DNA of 64,000 nucleotides from Sporomusa silvacetica DSM 10669 (GCF_002257705.1 NZ_LSLK01000059.1:310001-374000); one strand, 5' to 3'; positions 9,801 through 17,737 are shown, counted from the first letter of the stretch. Notes: generated by a model from the letters alone, not told the origin. A program made the numbers and translations.

Positions 9801-11503
9801 TCATAAGCAGTCTGTAGTAACTGCCCCAGAAAAAAGGGGTTACCGCCTGTCTTCCGGTACAGGATTCGAGCCAAGGGCTCCGCTTTGGCTTGGGAATAAT
9901 GCAAGGTATCGGCGACGAATTGATTAGTATGATCCAAACTCAGTGGTGCCAGCGTAATGCGTTGTAACGGGATTTTCGTTTTTTTCAGCTCTGCCAGAGT
10001 GATTAGCAACGGGTGCTCTCCGGTTACTTCATTGTTTCGGTAAGCGCCAACCAGTAAGAGGTAACGGCTGTCCATATCCTCGCTCAAGAACTGGATTAAT
10101 TCCAATGACGCCGAGTCCGCCCATTGCAGGTCGTCCAAAAATATGACCAAAGGGTGTTCTTTCTGGGCTAATGCCCGGATAAAATTCCGAAATACTCTGC
10201 GAAAACGATTTTGGGCTTCCCGCGGCTGAAGTATCTCAACAGGGGACTGGGGCCCTACAATTAATTCAACTTCAGGAATGACCTCGGTAATGATTGCTCC
10301 GCTCTTACCTAGGGCGTGGTGAAGTGTCCCTTTCCACGCTTCAAGCCTATCCTTGCTTTCGGTCAGGAACTGTTGCATCAAATTTCCCAAGGCTTGAATG
10401 AAAGGTACATAGGGAATATTCCGCTGGAGCTGGTCAAACTTGCCGGTTATAAAATATCCTTGTTTGGCCGCAAGCGGTTTCAAGGTTTGATAAATCAATG
10501 CCGTTTTTCCCGTACCCGCATAGCCATCCACCAGCAACAACCCTGCCGTTCCGGAACACACACGCTCAAAAGCAGCTGTCAAAATGACTGCCTCTTGTTC
10601 CCGCCCGTAGAGCTTACGGGACAGTTGAAAACAGCCGAACAAGTCCATCCGGCCGGGAATGAATGGTTCAATCACGCAGTTTTGGTTCCATTGCCGCCGG
10701 CATTCTGCCAAATCTGCCAAGAGTCCGGCAGCACTCTGGTAGCGCTCCATAGCAGTCTTGGCCAGTAACTTCATGATGACGGCTGAGACCGCCTGGGGGA
10801 TGTCTGGATTAATTTTTTCGGGGTTTACCGGCATTTTGGCCATGTGGACATAGACCCATTGCAGAGGATCATCTGCTTGAAAAGGAAGCACTCCGGTGAG
10901 TATTTCATATAAGATGACCCCCAGGGAATACAAATCACTGCACTGGTCAATAGCCTTACCTGTCCGACCGATCTGTTCCGGCGACATATAGGCCATGGTT
11001 TCTGTGAGCGGGTGGGGCAGCAACTCATTATCACCCTTCCGGGACATCAGAATTGCCCTACCAAGATCGGCTATTTGCACCTGTTCTGTACCAGGATGAA
11101 TAATAATAGCATCAGGTTTTAAATCCCGGTGGATAATCCCTTTTTGGTGAAGCTCTCCCAGTACTTCCGTCAGTTGAATGGCAATAGAAAAGAACAGCGT
11201 GAGGGCAGGCGGACTGTTTTTTAGGTGAGTTCTAAGCGGTATGGCCCCGTTATCTTCCATAATCAAGGCAATGGTTGATCCGGCCCGTTCCAGTCGCACA
11301 GGCTTGATAACTCCCCCGATATTGAGGTTGCGGGTTATCTCGTATTCATTAATGAGTTTCGCTATGTCAGCCGTGTTAGCCCCTGGATTAATGGTCTTAA
11401 CTAAAACTTGCGACCGATCTTGGATCGTCTGTGCCCGATAGACCTTAAAACGGTTGTATTCATAAAGCTCCTCAGTAATTATATAACCGGGTAAAGTAAC
11501 CAT
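6827..11503 (-). CDS. Multidomain regulator: Ser/Thr kinase fold, AAA ATPase, helical repeats, GAF, LuxR HTH (paralog 1)
   Basis: A 1558-residue cytoplasmic protein. Residues 1-270 form a protein-kinase fold with K36, E in INEYE near 55, HRD at 125-127, DLG at 146-148 and SPEQ near 175; the Mg-binding Asn after HRD is Ala (KPDA). Residues 295-600 are a MalT/PknK-like ATPase with Walker A GYAGTGKT at 327-334 and Walker B IFLDDLQWAD. A long alpha-helical region resembling TPR follows, then a GAF domain (about 1310-1470) and a LuxR-type HTH at the C-terminus (LTERELEIL...SNKEIG...TIKTHV). The layout matches the cyanobacterial-type kinase/ATPase/histidine-kinase family except that the output is DNA binding. 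GGAGAAGCAAC precedes the ATG. It probably activates nearby dyad promoters; the ligand is unknown. Confidence 0.9.
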   Translation of the reverse strand: MVTLPGYIITEELYEYNRFKVYRAQTIQDRSQVLVKTINPGANTADIAKLINEYEITRNLNIGGVIKPVRLERAGSTIALIMEDNGAIPLRTHLKNSPPALTLFFSIAIQLTEVLGELHQKGIIHRDLKPDAIIIHPGTEQVQIADLGRAILMSRKGDNELLPHPLTETMAYMSPEQIGRTGKAIDQCSDLYSLGVILYEILTGVLPFQADDPLQWVYVHMAKMPVNPEKINPDIPQAVSAVIMKLLAKTAMERYQSAAGLLADLAECRRQWNQNCVIEPFIPGRMDLFGCFQLSRKLYGREQEAVILTAAFERVCSGTAGLLLVDGYAGTGKTALIYQTLKPLAAKQGYFITGKFDQLQRNIPYVPFIQALGNLMQQFLTESKDRLEAWKGTLHHALGKSGAIITEVIPEVELIVGPQSPVEILQPREAQNRFRRVFRNFIRALAQKEHPLVIFLDDLQWADSASLELIQFLSEDMDSRYLLLVGAYRNNEVTGEHPLLITLAELKKTKIPLQRITLAPLSLDHTNQFVADTLHYSQAKAEPLARILYRKTGGNPFFLGQLLQTAYEEQLLSFNPQDVCWEWNSVAIQAMPLSDDIINLLLGKLQKLPTEARNVLQLAACIGNIFDLQMLTIAYEQSLVQTAADLWPSIVEEFVLPVHNTSKWSEAWYHTSKTFFRANLAARYEFLHDRVQQAAYTLIPAEDKKKLHVQIGRLLLQNTSRHELNEKVLAIMDHLNRGLNLIKAPSERIKLAGYNLLAGRKAKITTAYESALNYFKAGMELLPDNAWDEYYQLTFDLHTERSQCEYLCSHFDTAEQQFDLILSRAQTDLDKATVYVFRIVLHAGIEKYHETLQLGKQGLKLLGINLTLNPGKFELIKEILLAKWRLLTCKPENSNDLPEMTPTQKKTITLLLAQADAAAMVNPELFMLIMLKTSNLSIRYRDAQYSSMGYACYSFLAGSVLEDYKAGHQFAHVALRLIEEHDNKSAKGIAYYLIGALVSHWTEHGKTGISYLQKAVDYGLESGKLLVVRDALIMLIENKYFSGVSLPELYQECQDYYNLTQQAELLHYQLLLANLIGLVNDNLREITGYSRTIMIDHIWKIRICYLYGDYERTLALAEQAQPTINAVRGCLLAADYNFYYSLAITASYKGLQTKQQPTYWRILKKNQRQMRKWSDSCPANFLHKYLLVAAEIARLSGKDSEAALLYDQSIQSAREHGYVQNEAIAGELAARFYLTNGRDKIARVYLTDACQGYNDWGATGKVNALQNQYPFLLTGIARVDEELATTELLKNVLQHTGIDGSDPINNPELYTIRKAVEKLAAETKPEILLKSFLEIAIENAGATKGYLILEQDEKFFIEAAKEGELHPVALAMSTSLEENSKLARTIVRYVTRTLEPVVMNDLEQAGIFSTDPYLAQSLSKSIVCLPLLCSGIPVGVLYLENSLLPGVFTPDRLEVLQLLASQMAYVQKLQSFFAEDKNTGAKTALPPPPVAPLTERELEILNLIAAGMSNKEIGQVLYLTINTIKTHVLKIYEKLQVNRRMQAVTRARELKLLQNEIY

Positions 11504-11659
11504 GTTGCTTCTCCATCAACTTTCATCCGGTATTCTTAGAGCGTTTTTCAAAAAACGCGCAAGTTCTCATAACACTGTCCAATTATTGTTAATAATGTTA
11601 TTTCATTACTTCCAGGAGCATTTGTTTTTTCCTGCATATACCATATGCAAAATAATAGA

Positions 11660-11692
11660 GGCTCCAGGCAATGCATAGCATCACCTAGAACC
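11660..11692 (-). terminator. Conserved hairpin upstream of kinase paralog 1
   Basis: Arms GGCTCCAGG and CCTAGAACC with a 15-nt loop, followed on the minus strand by a T-rich tract. Equivalent hairpins lie the same distance (about 157 nt) before paralog 2 (22601-22633) and beside the kinase remnant (29234-29266). It probably terminates the gene that once lay upstream; a leader role is possible. Confidence 0.5.
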
Positions 11693-11712
11693 ACTGGCAT
11701 GAACATTATTGT

Positions 11713-11795
11713 TCACTTAAATATATCTTTCCATCCTTGCACAAACGTATTAGATATTTCCTTATTTTGTCCGGTTCTCTTAAGAGCGCAACCGA
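11713..11795 (-). pseudogene. C-terminal remnant of an Old Yellow Enzyme gene
   Basis: Read on the minus strand the 27 codons give GCALKRTGQNKEISNTFVQG then WKDIFK and a stop. This corresponds residue for residue to the C-termini of the two intact flavin oxidoreductases at 13012 and 15529. The rest of the gene is missing. Confidence 0.85.
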
Positions 11796-11828
11796 CAACA
11801 AGAAACATTTTTCTCCCTCCATCAACAA

Positions 11829-12359
11829 TTAATTTAAAGTTCTTGCCCAGACCCTTATGTTATTGATTCGATCTGTCGGTAACTCTAATGACTCCAAAAA
11901 CAATTGATGTGTTCCCGGGGACATTATTTCAAAGTCCCTGTGCCATCTCCCCTTGTCATAATCGTCAAATCCTGCGGCGTTGAAAAGTTCACTCCAGCCA
12001 GACCAGTTCACCGGACCGCTACACTCTTGCGCTCGATAGTCCAACAACAGTCGAATAATTGATTTTTGTTGTTCTTGCAGTTTGGCAATTTCCATGTTTA
12101 ATTCATACACCCTGGTTTCGAGCAGCGATGCTGTTACGGGCTTTGCTCCGGCTAACAGTTCTTTGATTTTATTTAGCGGCAATCCGGCTTCCCGATAGAT
12201 ACAAATCTGCTCAAGCCTCTGACAATCAGCTTCCGAATAAGTCCGGTAGTTGGCTGTGGTTCTTCCGGATGAGACCAATAGTCCGATGGAATTGTAATAC
12301 AGCAAAGTACTGCGCGAAAGCTTAAAATTTTTAGCCAATTTTCCGATGGTATATATCAG
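11829..12359 (-). CDS. MerR family transcriptional regulator, probable CTG start
   Basis: A winged-helix MerR protein of about 176 residues: helix-turn-helix region YTIGKLAKNFKLSRSTLLYY, wing SSGRTTANYRTYSEAD, then a coiled-coil dimerisation helix (LETRVYELNMEIAKLQEQQK) and a short C-terminal tail with WSGWSELF, like small MerR proteins that sense unknown effectors. No ATG, GTG or TTG precedes the conserved YTIG segment. GGAGG sits 6 nt before CTG at 12357-12359, so I take CTG as the start; a TTG at 12338 would remove the first helix. The gene follows the SRPBCC-domain gene after 14 nt and is almost certainly its operon partner and regulator. Confidence 0.8.
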   Translation of the reverse strand: MIYTIGKLAKNFKLSRSTLLYYNSIGLLVSSGRTTANYRTYSEADCQRLEQICIYREAGLPLNKIKELLAGAKPVTASLLETRVYELNMEIAKLQEQQKSIIRLLLDYRAQECSGPVNWSGWSELFNAAGFDDYDKGRWHRDFEIMSPGTHQLFLESLELPTDRINNIRVWARTLN

Positions 12360-12373
12360 GAATCGCCTCCCGG

Positions 12374-12850
12374 CTACTGTGGTTTCTTCAATATGTTCCC
12401 GGTTTGAATGAAATGACTCAGGGCATTTTCAAGCCAACTACTATTTTTCTCATAAGCTGCTCTATATCGAGTGATAAACTCATTACCCTGTTCACTAAGG
12501 CTGGTAGTGGTATATGTCATCTCAATAATTGTAGTAGTGCCGCCCTGTTCACTCAACCGCATAGAAAAAACGGAAATGAGCAAGTTTGGTAAGAAACGAG
12601 TATATTCGGCTTGTGTATTAGGTACATGTTTAGTCATAAGCCAGTAAGCTTCGCCCTGTCCTGGCCTGTCGGTTTTAAATGCACAGCCCAGTTCGGCCAA
12701 ACCTGTCCCGGAATAAATCATTTCATAAGACCATCCGTCTAACCATTCTTTCTCCCTTTTGGGACAAAGCAACGGAAATACGATATTCGGTTTGGCCGCT
12801 ATCTTTATGGTATATTGATCTACAAATCTTTTTCCGTAAAACTTGGACAT
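12374..12850 (-). CDS. SRPBCC/START-like domain protein
   Basis: A 158-residue protein starting at the ATG ending at 12850, with GGGGGAAGG 5 nt upstream. The N-terminal VDQYTIKIAAKPNIVFPLLCP, the WLDGW segment and the C-terminal helix (FITRYRAAYEKNSSWLENAL) fit the SRPBCC superfamily, whose cavity binds hydrophobic ligands such as lipids or polyketides. The ligand is unknown. It is co-transcribed with the MerR gene downstream, and a TTGACA-17-TTTAGT promoter can be read just upstream. The pairing suggests that ligand binding and MerR regulation concern the same small molecule, which is inference. Confidence 0.65.
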   Translation of the reverse strand: MSKFYGKRFVDQYTIKIAAKPNIVFPLLCPKREKEWLDGWSYEMIYSGTGLAELGCAFKTDRPGQGEAYWLMTKHVPNTQAEYTRFLPNLLISVFSMRLSEQGGTTTIIEMTYTTTSLSEQGNEFITRYRAAYEKNSSWLENALSHFIQTGNILKKPQ

Positions 12851-12893
12851 ATTCCTTCCCCCTATCAACAACATTCCTCTACTTGAATCTAAG

Positions 12894-12922
12894 ACTAAAC
12901 TATAAAGTAATGGTCATGTCAA
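12894..12922 (-). promoter_or_regulatory. Candidate promoter of the SRPBCC-merR operon
   Basis: On the minus strand: -35 TTGACA (12917-12922), 17-nt spacer, -10 TTTAGT (12894-12899), about 45 nt before the start codon. The spacer carries only a weak dyad (GAC...GTC ends), so MerR autoregulation is possible but not shown. Confidence 0.4.
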
Positions 12923-13011
12923 TATGCAAACTGCATTTAACCAAAGATTAGAGGCTGTGTTAAGGGTGTATAGTAATCGTAATCTCAATATCCAGCTGTA
13001 GCTGACCTAGT

Positions 13012-14205
13012 TCACTTAAAAATATCTTTCCAACCTTGTGTAGACGCATTCGATATTTCCTTATTTCGTCCGGTTTGCTTAACAACGCAACCGAGTTCTT
13101 CCTGTAAAGACAAGCATGCGTTACACGACGCACAATCGGCGTTGGCACTTCCAGCTCCGTCCAGCCAGCGCTTTGGTAGACCTGGCTCAGCTATTAGTGG
13201 ACGGCATAAGGATAGATAATCAACCTTTCCTTCATTTAATATTTTTTCCATTCGTTCGATATTCCGATGGCCGCCGACAAGTATTAACGGTAAATTTGAA
13301 TCAATTTCTTTGACGTTATCATAATAGTATGATTGTTTTTCCTCAGTATTGATCCTTGTCCGGGACTCAGGTATGGGAAATGGAAAAAAGCCCAGTTCTT
13401 GTTCGGAACGCGCAAGACAATCCCACATTCCTCCGCTTACTTCAATTGCGGCAACTCCTGAATCTTCAATTTCTGTTATGAGTTCAGCAAAATTTTCCGG
13501 AGAAATACCGCCGGCAACATGATCATCACAGTTAATTTTAATTAAGATCGGAAAACCGCCAACCTCTTTGCTAGCTAAAGATATGATATCTCTTATAATG
13601 CTTACCCTATTCTTAACAGAGCCACCAAACCGATCTGTTCGCCGATTAGTATATGGAGAAAGAAAAGAGCTTAATAAATAGCCATGTGCGGCATCAAGTT
13701 GGACACCATCAAACCCCGCTTTCTTTACTCTTACAATTGCATCGGCAAAACATTTTATAATTATTTCAATTTCATCGCCATATAGTTCTCTTGCTGTTTT
13801 CACGAGAATAGGGGACTGTACTGCCGACGGTCCAATACATTCCGCCGAGTTATTGTGGTGAAGAACCTGCCTTCCAAGGTGGCACAGCTGGGCGATGATT
13901 ACACACCTACTATCTGTTTGGTGAACAACATCAGCAATTTTTGCTATTTCGGCAATATATTCATCACTGTATATACACATTTGTTTGTCTACCATTTTGT
14001 TGCTTGGTGTAACTGCCATAAAACCACTTATAATCATTCCGGAACCGCCTGCTGCAAGATTCTGATAAATTTTTAGTGTTGTTTCATTTGCTTTTCCATC
14101 TGTTGTCATACTATTTTCGCTAGTTGCCGATCTTACCAGTCGATTTTTCAGAACCAGATTAGAAATTCTTCCTTCAGAAAAGACTGTATAATTATGTCTA
14201 TCCAC
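13012..14205 (-). CDS. Old Yellow Enzyme-like NADH:flavin oxidoreductase (copy 1)
   Basis: A 397-residue single-domain FMN TIM-barrel enzyme. Landmarks are LKNRLVRSATSENSMTTDGK at the N-terminus, AQLCHLGRQVLH, FDGVQLDAAHGYLLSSFLSP with the usual His-x-x-x active-site region partly altered (LDAAHGYL), and ILVGGHRNIE in the phosphate loop. The C-terminus has a Cys cluster CASCNAC-x8-C that may hold an Fe-S centre. Such enzymes reduce activated double bonds or nitro groups. The GTG ending at 14205 is preceded by GGGAGGT and gives the same length as copy 2, so the longer ATG start is rejected. Downstream are the SRPBCC and MerR genes. A nitroreductase remnant lies upstream. Confidence 0.88.
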   Translation of the reverse strand: MDRHNYTVFSEGRISNLVLKNRLVRSATSENSMTTDGKANETTLKIYQNLAAGGSGMIISGFMAVTPSNKMVDKQMCIYSDEYIAEIAKIADVVHQTDSRCVIIAQLCHLGRQVLHHNNSAECIGPSAVQSPILVKTARELYGDEIEIIIKCFADAIVRVKKAGFDGVQLDAAHGYLLSSFLSPYTNRRTDRFGGSVKNRVSIIRDIISLASKEVGGFPILIKINCDDHVAGGISPENFAELITEIEDSGVAAIEVSGGMWDCLARSEQELGFFPFPIPESRTRINTEEKQSYYYDNVKEIDSNLPLILVGGHRNIERMEKILNEGKVDYLSLCRPLIAEPGLPKRWLDGAGSANADCASCNACLSLQEELGCVVKQTGRNKEISNASTQGWKDIFK

Positions 14206-14344
14206 GCTAGTTACCTCCCATAACAAACCGCCAGTAGGCCGGTTATTTTAAGTACATTGTTCATTTTTGGTGTTAGCCATTCATAACTCCTCCTTCTTTC
14301 CGAAGGATAAAAATATTGTTTGTCAAACCAAAAGTTGAAAATAA

Positions 14345-14374
14345 GACAGCCCCTGGCTATTGCAGCCGGACGGC
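14345..14374 (-). pseudogene. Short nitroreductase remnant
   Basis: Thirty bases that match 28 of 30 positions of the intact nitroreductase gene at 17199-17228 (codons for PSGCNSQGLS). Flanking sequence does not continue the match in frame. It sits just upstream of OYE copy 1, as the intact nitroreductase sits upstream of OYE copy 2, marking a deleted duplicate. Confidence 0.8.
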
Positions 14375-14420
14375 ACCTGGCGATAATCGACTTTTCGTAA
14401 TTTTAAAATATCATGTTTTG

Positions 14421-14984
14421 TTAGGAGATTTCTTCATTAAATGCTTTTCTCAACAACAGAGTAATACCATTCTTTTTGTACTTTTTCAAAAGACTGTCCC
14501 AGTTCTTTTCAGCTAATAAGACAATTCCATCTTGGATGATGGAAACTTTGTATCCTCTTTTTAAGGCTCCCTTCGCTGTAAAATAGACGCATCCTTCAGC
14601 ATCTAAGCCAACGAGATATAACTCCTTAATTTGATTTTCTTTTATAAATGATTCAAAGCTTGGATTGGAAAATGCATCTGGCATCGGCTTCGTAAAACAA
14701 TGGTCAGATACGATTCTGACTCGTTTATCGAATTCCGTTCCTGGATTTCCTTTAATAGCTGTGCCATGACCAAAAATTTTAGATATCATCTTGCCCAAAA
14801 ATCCGTCAAATTCTTGTCGAATATATACAATTAAAAGATTTTCCTTGGCCGCCTCATTTATTACCTTGTTTACTGTTTCAATTAATCTTCCAGAGTCATT
14901 GTAGGGAAAGGGAGATTTTGCCGTTGTTCCAGTATAATCTTCCTGGATATCTATCACTAATAATGCCTTTCGTTCTTTATCCAC
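14421..14984 (-). CDS. Isochorismatase-family cysteine hydrolase
   Basis: A 187-residue alpha/beta hydrolase of the isochorismatase/nicotinamidase superfamily. The likely catalytic Asp is in LLVIDIQEDY (about residue 12), Lys in CFTKPMPDAFSNPSFE (about 96) and Cys in VGLDAEGCVYFTAKGAL (about 130). These are the conserved triad positions. Members hydrolyse amides or vinyl ethers of small molecules; the substrate here is unknown. The gene follows a GC-rich membrane-protein gene and precedes OYE copy 1, but it has its own AT-rich upstream region, so it may be an independent unit. Confidence 0.85.
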   Translation of the reverse strand: MDKERKALLVIDIQEDYTGTTAKSPFPYNDSGRLIETVNKVINEAAKENLLIVYIRQEFDGFLGKMISKIFGHGTAIKGNPGTEFDKRVRIVSDHCFTKPMPDAFSNPSFESFIKENQIKELYLVGLDAEGCVYFTAKGALKRGYKVSIIQDGIVLLAEKNWDSLLKKYKKNGITLLLRKAFNEEIS

Positions 14985-15009
14985 TTTGATGCACCCCTTT
15001 TCATGGTTA

Positions 15010-15495
15010 TTATATATACAAATTATACCATCCTAGGTATAGCGAAAAAGGACACTTATTTTTACCGAGGGTGTGCGGCGTAGTGTGGGTGATCATCGTC
15101 AGCAGTGGAAGGGCTGTCAGACCACAAAGAATGGCTATGGCATGTTCCCAGGGGTTCTCGCCGAAGGCGGCGGTCGAGGCAAGGACAATCGCCGCGCTAT
15201 AGATGCCGATGAATAATCGGCTTTGCGACCAGTAGCCTATGACGGCGAGCATGGCGCAGACGAGCGGCAGATACCAGGAGAGTCCTCCAGCGGGAAGGTG
15301 ACTTACCAATACCAGCCAGGTGAGCGCGATGGTGATGAACTCCATCAGGATGGAAAAGGATCGGTGAGCCACCAGCAATGGGCCGACCGCTCCCAACCAT
15401 AACAAAAGGTCGGTATCATAGCGGTGTTCGCCTGCCAGTAAACAAACCGCGCCGATATAGCCTGTCGCGTACAATAGCATACCTATTTGCCGCAT
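15010..15495 (-). CDS. Small polytopic membrane protein, possibly 3'-truncated
   Basis: A 161-residue protein with about five hydrophobic segments and no recognised family. GGGGGG lies 7 nt before the ATG at 15495. Codon use is strikingly GC-rich from 15063 upward compared with both flanks. The last 17 or so codons (KNKCPFSLYLGWYNLYI) are AT-rich and unlike the rest. This suggests that the gene was truncated by a rearrangement near 15060 and now reads into unrelated DNA. It lies between OYE copy 2 and the isochorismatase gene on the same strand. Confidence 0.6.
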   Translation of the reverse strand: MRQIGMLLYATGYIGAVCLLAGEHRYDTDLLLWLGAVGPLLVAHRSFSILMEFITIALTWLVLVSHLPAGGLSWYLPLVCAMLAVIGYWSQSRLFIGIYSAAIVLASTAAFGENPWEHAIAILCGLTALPLLTMITHTTPHTLGKNKCPFSLYLGWYNLYI

Positions 15496-15528
15496 GCGAT
15501 TGCCCCCCTTTATGTAGATGGACTAGTT

Positions 15529-16722
15529 TCACTTAAAAATATCTTTCCAACCTTGGGCAAACATATCAAACATTTCTTTTTTTCGTCCGTTTTTCTTTAG
15601 AGCGCAACCGAATTCTTCCTGCATAACAAAACAGGCATTACATGACGCGCAATCGGCGTAGTCATTTCCGGCTCCATCCAGCCAGCGATTTGGCAAGTCT
15701 GGTTCAGATATCAACGGACGGCATAACGACAGAAAATCAACTTTTCCTGCATTTAATATACTTTCCATCCGCTCAATGTTGCGATGACCGCCGACAAGTA
15801 TTAACGGTAGATATGAGTCAATATTTTTGACAGAATCATAATAATATGATTGCTTTTCCGCAGTATTAATCCTTGTTCGTGCTTCAGGCAATGGCAGAGG
15901 AACGAAGCCCAGCTCTTTTTCGGAACGGGCAAGACAATCCCACATCGCTCCACTTACTTCAATTGCGTCAACTCCTGTATCTTCAATTTCTGTTATGAGC
16001 TCAGTAAAATCATCCTGAGAAATACCGCCGTCAACATGATCATCGCAGTTAATTTTGATTAAGATCGGAAAATCGCCAACCTCTTTGCTGGCTAAAGATA
16101 TGATATCTCTGATTATGTTTACCCTATTCTTAACAGAACCGCCAAACCTATCTGTTCGCTGGTTAGTATACGGAGACAGAAAAGAGCTCAATAAATACCC
16201 ATGTGCAGCATGAAGCTGAGCGCCATCAAAACCTGCTTTCTTTACTCTTACAATTGCATCGGCAAAACATTTTATAATTGTTTCAATCTCATCTAGTGAG
16301 AGTTCCCTTGCCTTTTTCAGTAGGATAGGGGATTCTACTGCCGATGGTCCAACACATTCTGCAGAGTCATGTTTATGAAGAATCTGCCTTCCAGGGTGGC
16401 ACAGTTGAGCGATAATTACACACCTACCGTCTGTTTGGTGAACAATATCGGCAATTTTTGCTATTTCCGTAATATGTTCGTCACTGTATATACATGCTTG
16501 TTTATCTAATATCTTGCTGCCTGGTGAAACTGCCATAAGTCCGGTTATTATCAGTCCAGATCCGCCTGCGGCAAGGTCTTTATAAATCTTAAGTATTGTA
16601 TCAGTTGTCTTTCCGTCGGTTGTCATACTATTTTCGCAGGTTGCAGACCTGACCAGTCGATTTTTCAGAACCAGATTAGAAATTTTTCCTTCAGAAAAGA
16701 CTGTACACTTATGTCTATTCAT
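15529..16722 (-). CDS. Old Yellow Enzyme-like NADH:flavin oxidoreductase (copy 2)
   Basis: 397 residues, the same length as copy 1 and clearly paralogous throughout. FMN-binding barrel motifs include LKNRLVRSATCENSMTT, AQLCHPGRQILH, FDGAQLHAAHGYLLSSFLSP (here with the canonical QLHAAHGYL His) and VGGHRNIERM. The C-terminal cluster is CASCNAC-x8-C. The canonical active-site HAAH is intact in this copy but LDAAH in copy 1, so the two may differ in substrate. It lies 31 bp after the nitroreductase gene, so the two probably form one operon under promoter E2. The role is reduction of electrophilic enones or nitro compounds by NAD(P)H; the physiological substrate is unknown. Confidence 0.9.
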   Translation of the reverse strand: MNRHKCTVFSEGKISNLVLKNRLVRSATCENSMTTDGKTTDTILKIYKDLAAGGSGLIITGLMAVSPGSKILDKQACIYSDEHITEIAKIADIVHQTDGRCVIIAQLCHPGRQILHKHDSAECVGPSAVESPILLKKARELSLDEIETIIKCFADAIVRVKKAGFDGAQLHAAHGYLLSSFLSPYTNQRTDRFGGSVKNRVNIIRDIISLASKEVGDFPILIKINCDDHVDGGISQDDFTELITEIEDTGVDAIEVSGAMWDCLARSEKELGFVPLPLPEARTRINTAEKQSYYYDSVKNIDSYLPLILVGGHRNIERMESILNAGKVDFLSLCRPLISEPDLPNRWLDGAGNDYADCASCNACFVMQEEFGCALKKNGRKKEMFDMFAQGWKDIFK

Positions 16723-16753
16723 TTGAACACCTCCAAAATAGCGGTTGAAAAAC

Positions 16754-17560
16754 TTATCGCCAGGTTACTTCCAACGGATTCCTATCAACCAGCCTTTGGT
16801 AAGTATAGCGGGGATAGCCCACCATCAGCGCGCCGACTATAGTCATGTTTTCCCCGATCTCTAGCAATCGGTACATTTCAGGATAACCAGTAAAACCACA
16901 TATCTCCAATAAGCCGGCCCAGCATGTTCCCAGCCCCAGGGTTGGCGCGAATAGCTCAATATAATCCAGTGAGTGGCGCGCATTGTCCCGTCCAAGGAAA
17001 TGCTCTTTTGGAGCTGTGGCAACAATCAAATGTGGTGCATCTCTCAGGATAACGTCTTGCTTGGTGTTTCGGTAAACGTCCACAAAACCCTTGAACGGCA
17101 TTACCCAATCCACGTTGTTCCCAATTTGTTCTTCCAGACATTGCACCGTCACCTCAGCCAGCTTTGCCATAAGTTCCCGCTTGGTAACGACTAGGTATGA
17201 CAGCCCCTGGCTATTGCAACCGGATGGCGCAAATCTGGCAATATCCAGCAATTGCAGCAGTAGCTCTTGTGGGACGGCCTCCTGCTTGTAAGAGCGGATC
17301 GACCGGCGCGATCTTAAAAAACGGGCAGCCGCCGCCGGGTCCAGCGCAGGAAGATCATTTACAGGCACTTGCTTACTAAGCGGTACCTGTGGATGATCTA
17401 ACGCCCCTTCCGGGCATACCGCAACACAATGCCCACACTTAAAACATACTTCCGGCAAAAGCAGTTCCGGCCCTTGCTGCTGCATTTCAATAATTCCTAT
17501 AGCCGGGCATACTTCTACGCAAGTACCGCATTTGGTACACTTTGTACTTACAGTTAACAT
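16754..17560 (-). CDS. Nitroreductase with N-terminal 2x[4Fe-4S] ferredoxin domain
   Basis: A 268-residue fusion. Residues 1-55 carry two ferredoxin clusters (CTKCGTCVEVCP and CFKCGHCVAVCP). The remainder is an FMN nitroreductase domain with the signature RRSIRSYK, APSGCNSQG and a C-terminal GYPR. It probably accepts electrons from ferredoxin and reduces nitro groups, quinones or other electrophiles. The ATG ending at 17560 has AAGGAG 9 nt upstream and begins directly at the ferredoxin domain; the upstream 34 in-frame codons cover promoter DNA and are rejected. It is the first gene of the unit driven by E2, and OYE copy 2 follows. Partial copies of this gene lie at 14345 and 25741. Confidence 0.92.
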   Translation of the reverse strand: MLTVSTKCTKCGTCVEVCPAIGIIEMQQQGPELLLPEVCFKCGHCVAVCPEGALDHPQVPLSKQVPVNDLPALDPAAAARFLRSRRSIRSYKQEAVPQELLLQLLDIARFAPSGCNSQGLSYLVVTKRELMAKLAEVTVQCLEEQIGNNVDWVMPFKGFVDVYRNTKQDVILRDAPHLIVATAPKEHFLGRDNARHSLDYIELFAPTLGLGTCWAGLLEICGFTGYPEMYRLLEIGENMTIVGALMVGYPRYTYQRLVDRNPLEVTWR

Positions 17561-17642
17561 TATCAACCAACTCCTTTTAATAATATCAGCCTTTCTATTA
17601 ATACTTGATATCCTTTGCTTAGATACATAGGCTAATTTAAAG

Positions 17643-17684
17643 ATTACAGTTTTATTAGCCAAAAAGGATCACCCAAAAGGGTGA
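17643..17684 (-). promoter_or_regulatory. Dyad operator plus -10 box, promoter E2
   Basis: TCACCC-AAAA-GGGTGA at 17669-17684, a 20-nt spacer, then TGTAAT at 17643-17648 on the minus strand. It precedes the nitroreductase-OYE unit and directly follows the regulator gene's terminator. Confidence 0.65.
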
Positions 17685-17706
17685 GATGTAATATTTTTCA
17701 AAAAAC

Positions 17707-17735
17707 ATCCCTACATAAAAACAGAGGGATGTTTT
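17707..17735. terminator. Terminator after kinase-LuxR paralog 2
   Basis: Arms AACATCCCT and AGGGATGTT with flanking A/T runs, immediately after the stop of the minus-strand regulator (17738). Parts of the same hairpin recur next to operators E3, E4 and E5. Confidence 0.75.
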
Positions 17736-17737
17736 CC

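Larger units (their letters stand above)
11504..11828. other. Intergenic region between MerR-like and kinase genes
   Basis: From the kinase start upward it holds a short dyad GCGTTTTT-c-AAAAAACGC near 11541-11558, a conserved hairpin (11660-11692) shared with the other two regulator copies, and the C-terminal wreck of an Old Yellow Enzyme gene (11713-11795). No intact gene is present. Confidence 0.6.
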
